From Deltaproteobacteria bacterium (GTDB taxonomy: Bacteria > Desulfobacterota_C > Deferrisomatia > Deferrisomatales > JACRMM01), in NCBI GenBank assembly GCA_016218905.1, contig JACRCS010000295.1, positions 1 to 5,386 of the forward strand: a stretch of DNA of 5,386 nucleotides, in the 5' to 3' direction. Positions 1 to 5,386 of this stretch are shown piece by piece. The notes beneath the pieces were generated by a model that worked only from the letters and a program-made list of their open reading frames with translations, ran no database searches and was not told the origin of the DNA. A program made the translations under genes and the position numbers. Position 1 is the first letter of the stretch; each line of letters begins with the position of its first letter.

Positions 1-1070
1 CCACCGCCGGCTTGAGTGACTACAAGCTTGCGACGAAGCTCGTGGGACTGGCCTGCAACGAACGCGTCGTTGAGGTACTTGCAGTGCGGCAACGCCCCCT
101 CGCCGACCTGCCGCGCGTTCGCAATGTGAATCCGGGCGGACTTTGGGGCGCCACGCGGCCTGCCTATGAAGTGTGGCGCTTCTTCGCTCTGCGGCGATTG
201 GTTCGGGAGACGGCGCCGACGGCGATCGTTGGGATTCAACTCACTCTGCACGGCGTCCAGGCCGCTCTGGCTGCTGGCCGCTCTCCGGCCGTTCTCAGCG
301 TCATCGGCACGGACGTTCAGGTCCAGTTGCGCTGCCCGTGGAGCCGACCGTTGCTCCGATGGGCCCTGAACAAGGCTTCCGCAGTAACGGTTCTCGGGCC
401 CGTGAGCGGCCGACTGGTGCGGGAGGCCGGCGTGCCGCCGGAAAACGTGTTCGAGGTCCAGAATTATCAGGAGGAGCGGAGGTTCCGCCCTGAGCCGTCA
501 GAAGTGCGGTGGGACGTGGTCTATGTGGGCGCGCTCAGCCGACTCAAGCGGGTAGATGCCCTCGTACAAGCGATTCACGAGCTGTGGCAGGATGGAGTGA
601 GGGCCCGTCTCTGCGTGTTGGGGGAGGGTCCTGAGCGGGCTCGCCTGGAGGAGCTCGCGACGAGGCTGGGAGTCGCTGACTCTGTCGAGTTCCTCGGGCA
701 TCGGGCCGATGTAGAGAACTATCTCCACAGGTCGCGGGTATTCGCGATGGCGTCGGAGAGCGAGGCGCTGCCGGCTGCCGCGGTAGAGGCAATGTTCTGC
801 GGCCTTCCCGTGGTGCTGACAGACGTCGGCGACGTGCGGGCGGTGTTCAGCGAGGAGAATGCGATGATCGTTCCGGCACGAGACAGCGCGGCGCTGGTTC
901 GCGCACTCAGGTGTCTCTTGTCGGATTCGGGCGCTGAGAGCGCCCTGCGGAAGGGAGCCCTGGAAGCCCGGGACCTGTATGCTCGAAGGTGGAGTCAGGC
1001 TGCGCAGGCGAAGAGGTGGGACGAGATCCTCGCCTGGGCGTGCCGCGGGTGGTCTCGGGGGGATAGGTGA
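1..1070 (+). CDS. GT4-family glycosyltransferase (GT-B fold), 5' end cut off by window edge
   Basis: This is probably a retaining glycosyltransferase that moves a sugar from a nucleotide-sugar donor to a growing surface glycan at the inner face of the cytoplasmic membrane. The frame is open to the window edge. The first in-frame start-like codon, TTG at 12, has no ribosome binding site and falls inside the N-terminal Rossmann domain, so roughly 15-30 residues are probably missing (inferred from family layout). Counting TTG as residue 1: an acceptor-side HG near 80 and IGTD at 98-101; GALSRLKR at 173-180, the usual start of the donor domain with phosphate-contacting R/K; GEGPE at 204-208; an intact E-x7-E pair, E251 and E259, followed by CGLPVV. 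The C-terminus is complete, ending at TGA 1068-1070. The stop overlaps the next gene's GTG, implying translational coupling. The fold is secure; donor and acceptor sugars cannot be read from the sequence. Confidence 0.9.
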   Translation, partial: TAGLSDYKLATKLVGLACNERVVEVLAVRQRPLADLPRVRNVNPGGLWGATRPAYEVWRFFALRRLVRETAPTAIVGIQLTLHGVQAALAAGRSPAVLSVIGTDVQVQLRCPWSRPLLRWALNKASAVTVLGPVSGRLVREAGVPPENVFEVQNYQEERRFRPEPSEVRWDVVYVGALSRLKRVDALVQAIHELWQDGVRARLCVLGEGPERARLEELATRLGVADSVEFLGHRADVENYLHRSRVFAMASESEALPAAAVEAMFCGLPVVLTDVGDVRAVFSEENAMIVPARDSAALVRALRCLLSDSGAESALRKGALEARDLYARRWSQAAQAKRWDEILAWACRGWSRGDR

Positions 1071-2245
1071 AGGCAGGGTCCCGCCGCGGCGAAAGAGAAC
1101 TGCGCGTGCTCCACATCGTGAGTCGGTTGGCGCGCGGCGGCGCCGAGACGTGGCTCATGCACGTCTTGCGGCGCACTGCGGGGTCGGGAATGCAGATGGA
1201 TTTTGCGACCCACCGCGGCCGAGCGGGTGACTATGAGGCGGAAGCCCGCTCGCTCGGTTCCCGCGTCGTTTGCGTTGGCCGGCCCTTGTGGGCAGCGAGC
1301 TACGTCCGGAATCTGGCGCGAGCCCTGCGAGCTTGGGGCCCCTGCGACGTTGTCCACTGTCACGTCCCCTACGTCGGCGGGCTTGCGCTGTGGGTCGCCC
1401 ACCAACGAGGAGTCCCGGTCAGGGTGTGCCACGTCCACAGCGACCTGGCTGATCGGGAAGCCGCGGCGGGTCGAGCTTGGAGGGTCGCCTTCCGGATGGC
1501 CAAAAGAATGATTGGCCGATACGCCACTTCCATGCTCTTCGTGAGCGAGCGCGCCGCCCGCGGATTCTTCGGAAGCAGGTGGGCGGAAGACCCTCGTCGG
1601 CGGGTCCTGCCCTGCGGAATCGATCTCTCCTCCTTTCGGCGGACCGGGTACGACGCCGGCATCCGGGCCGAGCTCGGCCTGGCTCCGGACTCCTTCGTCT
1701 TGGGCCACGTCGGCCGCTTCACCGAGGACAAGAACCACCCTTTTCTCTTGGACATACTGGGAGAGGTTGTGAGGGAGGTTCCATCCGCAAGGCTCCTGCT
1801 CGTAGGGGAGGGCGCAGGGCAGCCCGCCGTCCAAGCACTCGTCGCGCGAAAGGGTCTCTCCGGAGCGGTCTTGTTTGCCGGGACCCGGGACGACGTCCCG
1901 CGGCTTCTGTTGGGCGCCGTGGACGCTTTCGTCCTCCCGTCGAAGCGGGAGGGGGTTCCCCTGGCGGGCATGGAGGCACAGGCGGCGGGACTTCCCCTCT
2001 TCCTTCCATTCGGAATCGCCGAAGAGTTGGATGTCATTCCATCACTCATCACCCGACTTCCGACTGGGGCAACGCCCGCGACGTGGGCGGAGGCGATCTG
2101 CCTCTCGCGGGGCGCCGATCGAATCAGCCAGGGAGAGGCGCTGGCCGTGCTGGAGCGCAGTACGTTCAACATCGACCGCAGCGTGGAGTCCCTTCTGGAG
2201 GTGTACCGGGAGGGCCTTCGGGCGCGTCGGGGAGCGGATGTGTGA
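1067..2245 (+). CDS. GT4-family glycosyltransferase, EpsF/CapH-like
   Basis: A 392-residue predicted retaining glycosyltransferase, close to the usual 360-400 of its family. It starts at GTG 1067, overlapping the upstream stop by four bases; a G-rich stretch at 1057-1063 may serve as ribosome binding site. After a short basic leader comes LRVLHIVSRLARGGAE (residues 12-27), with the GGAE motif at 24-27 typical of the N-terminal domain. DVVHCH (94-99) and CHVHS (121-125) follow, then GHVGRFTEDKNH (213-224), GEG (247-249), and the E-x7-E pair E295/E303 within a segment ending EAQAAGLP. GHVGRF..KNH and EAQAAGLP together are what I recall of EpsF/CapH-like exopolysaccharide and capsule transferases, as opposed to the more generic GT4 upstream. 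The likely role is sugar addition to a polysaccharide repeat unit at the cytoplasmic membrane. No substrate can be assigned, and no catalytic residue appears to be missing. Confidence 0.92.
   Translation: MKAGSRRGERELRVLHIVSRLARGGAETWLMHVLRRTAGSGMQMDFATHRGRAGDYEAEARSLGSRVVCVGRPLWAASYVRNLARALRAWGPCDVVHCHVPYVGGLALWVAHQRGVPVRVCHVHSDLADREAAAGRAWRVAFRMAKRMIGRYATSMLFVSERAARGFFGSRWAEDPRRRVLPCGIDLSSFRRTGYDAGIRAELGLAPDSFVLGHVGRFTEDKNHPFLLDILGEVVREVPSARLLLVGEGAGQPAVQALVARKGLSGAVLFAGTRDDVPRLLLGAVDAFVLPSKREGVPLAGMEAQAAGLPLFLPFGIAEELDVIPSLITRLPTGATPATWAEAICLSRGADRISQGEALAVLERSTFNIDRSVESLLEVYREGLRARRGADV
2229..2234 (+). promoter_or_regulatory. Ribosome binding site setting the GTG start of gene 3
   Basis: GGGGAG sits 7 bases before GTG 2242, inside the end of the upstream glycosyltransferase gene. 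It supports GTG 2242 as the start, over the alternative GTG at 2251 (16 bases away) and over the long open extension upstream. Confidence 0.6.
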
Positions 2246-3468
2246 CGGGCGTGGAAATCGGCCACGTTGGCACCACACGGGACCGTGCTCGGAACGCGGC
2301 ACTGGCGCTCGACGCGTGGCTGCGCCGAAACGGATGGGAGGGATATGACCCCTACGACGTCCGGGCGCTGACTTCGCGCCTGGAAAGTCGAGGCCGGTCC
2401 GGTCGGGCCCTCGCCCGGGTCGTCGCGCGCGCCGACGGGTTGTTCCCCCTGGCGCTGAGGCGTCTGCTCCGGGTCCGAGGTGAGGTCAACGCCAAGGCCA
2501 TGGGCCTGTTCGCCGAGGCCTACCGGCGCCTGGGCACGGCGTCCGGGGACAGGGGCCTCCTGGCGCGGGGGCAGGAGGCGCTGCAGTGGCTAGCGACGAA
2601 CCCCAGTCGGGGATACGCCGGGATCTGCTGGGGGTACCCCTTCGACTGGCAGTCGCGCCGGATGATTCCCCGCGGCACGCCGTCCAGCGTGGTCACGGCG
2701 ACGGCGGGGGAGGCCTTCTGGGGCCAATACCGGGCGACTGGGGACCGGCGCCACCTCGACGTCTGCCGGAGCATCTGCGAATTCTTTCTCCGTGACCTGA
2801 ACCGGGACGAGCTCGCCGGAGGAACGGCCCTGTGCTTCAGCTACACGCCCCTGGACCACTTCCACGTCCACAACGCGAACCTCATGGTTGCCGACTTCCT
2901 CGTGCGCGTGGGCCGGGAGACCGGCGAGGAGACTTTGGTGTCCACGGGCCTCCGGGCGGCGCGCTATGCCCTGTCGGAGCAGCGGCCGGACGGAGCCATC
3001 TCTTACTGGGGAACAGACCAGGACACGGCCCCGCGAGTCGACCACTACCACGCCGGCTTCGAGATCCGGTCCCTCTACGCCCTGTGGAAATCAACGGAGG
3101 ACAAGGCGCTTCACGCCGCGGCGAGCCGCTACTTCGAGTTCTACCGGCGGCGGCTGTTCGAGAACGGATCGATTCCGAGACTGACCCCGGAGCGCCTGTA
3201 TCCTGTCGACGTGCACGCCTGCGCGGAAGCAATCCTGTGCCCCAGCACGCTGGCGCCGGACTTCCCCCAAGCGGCCGCGTCCCTGGATCAGACCGTGGAC
3301 TGGGTACTCGAGCACATGCGGCATCCGCAGGGGTGGTTCGTCTATCAGATCCGCCGCTATCGGGGCGTGCCGTGGAAGCTCAAGGTGCCGCACATCCGCT
3401 GGGGGCAGGCGTGGATGCTCCGGGCATTGGCGCAGTTCTGCGGCCTCGATCGCGGCCGGGTGCGGTGA
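2242..3468 (+). CDS. Helical-toroid polysaccharide-biosynthesis protein, VpsJ-like, function unknown
   Basis: A 408-residue protein with no signal peptide or membrane segment, so probably cytosolic. It appears built of repeated helical hairpins: about 83-118, 147-185, 210-246, 270-304 and 325-360, with helices at 11-30 and 387-400 that could close a sixth. The hairpins are joined by loops holding the likely working residues: GYDPYD (34-39), WGYPFDWQ (130-137), PRGTP (143-147), DHFHVHN (205-211), DHYHAGFE (267-274), VDVHA (322-326) and PHIRWGQA (383-390). This layout is typical of (alpha/alpha)6 toroids such as sugar epimerases, polysaccharide lyases and six-hairpin glycosidases. The loop motifs recall proteins of exopolysaccharide clusters labelled VpsJ, or sometimes 'delta-aminolevulinic acid dehydratase', a label the sequence does not support. 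That match is from memory. GTG 2242 overlaps the previous stop (GTGA) and has a good ribosome binding site. The same frame is open back to about 1477, but that extension is an Arg/Gly/Pro-rich shadow of gene 2. The reaction is unknown. Confidence 0.85.
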   Translation: MTGVEIGHVGTTRDRARNAALALDAWLRRNGWEGYDPYDVRALTSRLESRGRSGRALARVVARADGLFPLALRRLLRVRGEVNAKAMGLFAEAYRRLGTASGDRGLLARGQEALQWLATNPSRGYAGICWGYPFDWQSRRMIPRGTPSSVVTATAGEAFWGQYRATGDRRHLDVCRSICEFFLRDLNRDELAGGTALCFSYTPLDHFHVHNANLMVADFLVRVGRETGEETLVSTGLRAARYALSEQRPDGAISYWGTDQDTAPRVDHYHAGFEIRSLYALWKSTEDKALHAAASRYFEFYRRRLFENGSIPRLTPERLYPVDVHACAEAILCPSTLAPDFPQAAASLDQTVDWVLEHMRHPQGWFVYQIRRYRGVPWKLKVPHIRWGQAWMLRALAQFCGLDRGRVR

Positions 3469-3471
3469 GGG
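3467..3471 (+). promoter_or_regulatory. Ribosome binding site setting the ATG start of gene 4
   Basis: GAGGG, overlapping the stop codon of gene 3, lies 7 bases before ATG 3479. It is too close (one base) to serve the in-frame TTG at 3473. No comparable site precedes the later in-frame ATG at 3512, so ATG 3479 is chosen. Confidence 0.6.
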
Positions 3472-3478
3472 CTTGCGC

Positions 3479-4447
3479 ATGAAGCAGACCGGCCGCGGCA
3501 CCGACGACAACATGGAGCGTTTCTACCAGGACGACCCCCATCACTATGACACCGGCCTGATGCGGATCGGGTGTTCACGCGGCCAGGCCGAAGCCCACGC
3601 CGCGCTGCTGAGGGGGCTGCGCCGCCGGTATTACAGCCTGATCGGCGCCGTCGCCTCCCACCTCCGGGGCGGGCAGGAATCCGTTCGCATCTTGGATGTC
3701 GGCTGCGGGCTCGGAGAAGACATCCAGGGGCTGAGCCGGCTGATTCCGGGCGCTCAGTTCGTGGGTATCGAGATCTCCCCGTCGGCCATCGAGGTCTGCA
3801 ACCGAACCAAAGGGCCGGAAAGCACGTTTCTCTGCGGCCGGGTGGACGAGCTCCCCCTGGGGGAGAGGAGCTTCGATCTGGTCGTCAGCTTCTGCGTCCT
3901 GGAACATGTGGGAGCCCTGCCCGAATTCTTTGCCGCCTGCGGAAAGCTCCTTCGGCAGGGAGGCGCCATGGTCGCGGCGGTTCCCAGCCCCTCCTACTGG
4001 TGGTGGTGGAACTGGCCCCGCTACGCCGTGGCCCGCGCGCTGCGCAGGAACGTGGTCCTTCACGCCGCTTCCCGCGGCCAGCTGCGGGACGCCGTCGAGC
4101 GGGCCGGGTTGCACACGGCCTGGCGGGACCGTTTGGGCTTCAGGCCGCCCCAGGAGTTCTTCCGCCACGTCCCCGAAGAGAGGCTGCCCACGGTGGCCCG
4201 ACACTTCGAGCGTGCGGGCGAAGCCTTGAGGGGTACCCGGTTCGCCTCCCTGCTCTATCTGGACCTTTATGTGTGGACGACGGATCGACTGGCATTCCCG
4301 GACGACAGACCGAACCACCCGACGGGCGTCGGTGGGTGGCAGGCCGCCCTCGCGATCCCCTACCTCGCCTGCTGGTGGGGGCGGGCGGCGGCGGACATGG
4401 CCCAACAGGCCTTGAGGCGGGCCGTGCGCGCCTTCGGCGGGAAGTAG
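3479..4447 (+). CDS. Class I SAM-dependent methyltransferase, probably glycan-modifying
   Basis: A 322-residue protein starting at ATG 3479, ten bases after the preceding stop. The central Rossmann-type SAM domain shows the expected motifs in order: ILDVGCGLGE (71-80), the glycine-rich SAM loop; GIEIS (96-100), with E98 placed to bind the ribose hydroxyls; FDLVVSFCVLEHV (132-144), the motif II region; and LLRQGGAMVAAVP (157-169). This is the Methyltransf_11-like arrangement. The roughly 65 residues ahead of the domain and 150 after it presumably shape the acceptor site. Two unusual aromatic stretches stand out: YWWWWNWP at 173-180 and WQAALAIPYLACWWG near 287-301, followed by a basic helix. 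These could hold the protein at the membrane surface or bind a sugar or lipid-linked acceptor. The context beside glycosyltransferases suggests O-methylation of a polysaccharide sugar. The methyltransferase call is firm; the acceptor is inferred. Confidence 0.9.
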   Translation: MKQTGRGTDDNMERFYQDDPHHYDTGLMRIGCSRGQAEAHAALLRGLRRRYYSLIGAVASHLRGGQESVRILDVGCGLGEDIQGLSRLIPGAQFVGIEISPSAIEVCNRTKGPESTFLCGRVDELPLGERSFDLVVSFCVLEHVGALPEFFAACGKLLRQGGAMVAAVPSPSYWWWWNWPRYAVARALRRNVVLHAASRGQLRDAVERAGLHTAWRDRLGFRPPQEFFRHVPEERLPTVARHFERAGEALRGTRFASLLYLDLYVWTTDRLAFPDDRPNHPTGVGGWQAALAIPYLACWWGRAAADMAQQALRRAVRAFGGK

Positions 4448-4449
4448 GG
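4446..4449 (+). promoter_or_regulatory. Weak ribosome binding site for gene 5
   Basis: AGGG, overlapping the TAG stop of gene 4, lies 7 bases before GTG 4457 and mirrors the arrangement one gene upstream. A stronger GGGAGG at 4479-4484 lies 11 bases before the in-frame ATG at 4496, so that later start (13 residues shorter) remains possible. Confidence 0.35.
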
Positions 4450-4456
4450 CCGTCCA

Positions 4457-5320
4457 GTGGCTGGGGGACTTCGGAGTCGGGAGGACTTCGAGCGGATGTT
4501 CGACCCGGCGCGCCTCGACACGCTCGGGGACGGCTGGCTCATCCGCTGGCGCGGGTCGCAGAGGGTGCGTCACCGGGCATGCGTGGAAGCCGTGCGGCCG
4601 CTCCTCGCGGGTTCGTCGGGACTGGCGGTGCTCGACATCGGCTGCGCGCAGAGCCAGCTGCTGCTGCTCCTGCGGGACCAGTTCCCTGGTCATTCCTACG
4701 TCGGCGCGGACATTTCGAAGAACGCCGTCGACTGGAATCGGACGCACCATCCATCGTTCCGATATGTCCACGGCGCCCTTCCCTCGCTGAATTTGGAGAG
4801 TTCCACGTTGGACCTGGTCTGCGCGCTGGAGGTCATCTACTATCTCGACGGCGACGAGCGGAGCGAGGCCCTTCTGGAAATCGCGCGGCTGCTAAAGCCC
4901 GGAGGGCACGCTCTCTTGTCGGTGCCCCTCCACGGCATGACCGAGGAGGAGCTACTGCATCGCACGGAACCTGGGTTCCGTCACGTCGTCTTGTTTTACA
5001 ACCATGCGGCGTTGTGCTCGAGGGTGGAGAGGCACCTCGTCAAGCTGGTGCACCGGCTCCTGAGAGCCTCGGAGGTAGCGTCGCTCGAAGACGAGCCCTT
5101 TGCGGCGTGGCTCGGGGGGCGAAGACCCTCCCTCGCCCTGCGGGTGCTCCGGCTCAACCCCCTGCGCAGGATTCTTCCCCTCCTCTCCCGGCGGGCGGCC
5201 CAGGCGGTGCTGCTCGTGCTCCGAGGCACCTTGCTGCCGTCCCTGGCGATCGGGCTCACCCGCACCTTCGCACCGAAGGCGGGCAGGAGCCACGTCATCG
5301 TGTTGGCTGCGAAGAGATGA
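4457..5320 (+). CDS. Class I SAM-dependent methyltransferase, NodS/Methyltransf_11-like, with altered SAM loop
   Basis: A 287-residue protein starting at GTG 4457 (or ATG 4496, 13 residues shorter). Its SAM domain is clear: VLDIGCAQSQ (58-67), YVGADIS (81-87) with D85 as the ribose-binding acid, LDLVCALEVIYYL (118-130), and LLKPGGHALLSVPL (145-158). The glycine-rich loop is unusual: where most relatives have DxGCGxG, this protein has DIGCAQSQ, losing two of three glycines. EVIYYL is reminiscent of NodS-type and other sugar or lipid methyltransferases. After the domain, about 230-270 is rich in Leu, Arg and hydrophobic residues (PLRRILPLL, VLLVLRGTLLPSLAIGL), which suggests a membrane-touching amphipathic tail; I do not see a confident transmembrane segment. 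It follows gene 4 after nine bases and ends in an ATGA overlap with the next start. It probably methylates the same glycan or lipid-linked intermediate. It shares little beyond the fold with gene 4, so it is not a recent duplicate. Confidence 0.87.
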   Translation: MAGGLRSREDFERMFDPARLDTLGDGWLIRWRGSQRVRHRACVEAVRPLLAGSSGLAVLDIGCAQSQLLLLLRDQFPGHSYVGADISKNAVDWNRTHHPSFRYVHGALPSLNLESSTLDLVCALEVIYYLDGDERSEALLEIARLLKPGGHALLSVPLHGMTEEELLHRTEPGFRHVVLFYNHAALCSRVERHLVKLVHRLLRASEVASLEDEPFAAWLGGRRPSLALRVLRLNPLRRILPLLSRRAAQAVLLVLRGTLLPSLAIGLTRTFAPKAGRSHVIVLAAKR

Positions 5321-5386
5321 GTCCTTTCGCCCCCCGCTCGTCGGATCGATCGTCGGGCCCCGTCCCGTGGAGGACGGCGGCCAGCG
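5317..5386 (+). CDS. Start of a further gene, truncated at window end, product unknown
   Basis: ATG 5317 overlaps the stop of gene 5 as ATGA, the same coupling seen at two earlier junctions. The frame stays open for 23 codons to the window edge, reading MSPFAPRSSDRSSGPVPWRT and on. A Ser/Arg/Pro-rich leader like this would be compatible with the cytosolic start of a membrane protein such as a flippase, or of another transferase, but nothing in 23 residues identifies it. No clear ribosome binding site precedes the ATG, so translation would depend on coupling. A GGAGGA at 5369-5374 raises the alternative that the real start lies just beyond the window. Confidence 0.5.
   Translation, partial: MSPFAPRSSDRSSGPVPWRTAAS

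Noticed and set aside
1477..2241. The frame of gene 3 stays open far upstream, giving a possible 663-residue fusion or an overlapping gene inside gene 2.
   Set aside because: The extension is an Arg/Gly/Pro-rich, motif-free translation typical of an alternate frame in GC-rich DNA. Gene 2 is a clear glycosyltransferase over the same bases, and GTG 2242 has both the overlap and the ribosome binding site.
995..2265. Long - strand open frames of 279 and 298 codons opposite gene 2.
   Set aside because: Their composition is low-complexity and they conflict with a complete glycosyltransferase. I see no domain motif in either.
2521..2580. Gene 3 is locally richer in G/C at third codon positions than sampled parts of genes 1 and 2, hinting at different origins.
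   Set aside because: The contrast comes from small hand-counted samples, and another stretch of gene 3 (3001-3060) is close to its neighbours. It is not enough to claim transfer without a full codon-usage calculation.
2242..3468. Annotation of gene 3 as delta-aminolevulinic acid dehydratase, a name sometimes attached to similar proteins.
   Set aside because: The protein shows helical-hairpin repeats rather than the beta/alpha barrel with active-site lysines of porphobilinogen synthase, and the neighbours are glycan genes, not haem genes.
3575..4771. A 398-codon open frame on the - strand, antisense to both methyltransferase genes.
   Set aside because: It crosses two well-supported + strand genes, is rich in Pro/Arg/Gly/Ala without recognisable motifs, and reflects scarcity of stop codons in high-GC sequence.
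5344..5356. Short self-complementary GATCGATC-type sequence near the window end, considered as a regulatory site.
   Set aside because: It is only eight bases, lies in the probable coding start of gene 6, and is expected by chance in GC-rich DNA.

Overview
The window is a stretch of high-GC bacterial DNA with almost no non-coding sequence. It carries five complete or nearly complete genes and the start of a sixth, all on the + strand and spaced like one transcription unit. Three junctions are 4-base stop/start overlaps (GTGA at 1067-1070, GTGA at 2242-2245, ATGA at 5317-5320). The other two are gaps of 10 and 9 bases. I see no promoter, terminator, RNA gene, mobile element or CRISPR array. The GC-rich third codon positions, GTG starts and Shine-Dalgarno-like sites fit a high-GC bacterium. 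Phylum cannot be fixed from the sequence; an Acidobacteriota-, Myxococcota- or Gemmatimonadota-like environmental lineage is only a guess.

Layout: (1) 1-1070, a GT4-type GT-B glycosyltransferase cut at its N-terminus by the window edge. (2) 1067-2245, a second and clearly different GT4 glycosyltransferase of the EpsF/CapH-like type. (3) 2242-3468, a helical-toroid protein resembling the poorly characterised 'VpsJ-like' proteins of exopolysaccharide clusters; its start must be set at the GTG at 2242, although the frame stays open much further upstream. (4) 3479-4447, a class I SAM-dependent methyltransferase with a WWWWNW patch. (5) 4457-5320, a second class I methyltransferase with an altered glycine-rich SAM loop and a basic/hydrophobic C-terminal tail. 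(6) 5317 to the end, the first 23 codons of another gene.

Together these look like an interior segment of a surface-polysaccharide locus (exopolysaccharide, capsule or O-antigen). The two glycosyltransferases would add sugars to a lipid-linked repeat unit or glycan chain, and the two methyltransferases would O-methylate sugars or cap the chain. The toroid protein would act on the glycan in a way not yet defined. The initiating glycosylphosphotransferase, flippase, polymerase and export genes are not in view and should lie outside the window. The observation most worth following is gene 3: the sequence shows five or six helical-hairpin repeats joined by loops carrying His, Asp and aromatic residues. 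That suggests an enzyme such as an epimerase, lyase or hydrolase working inside a biosynthetic operon.
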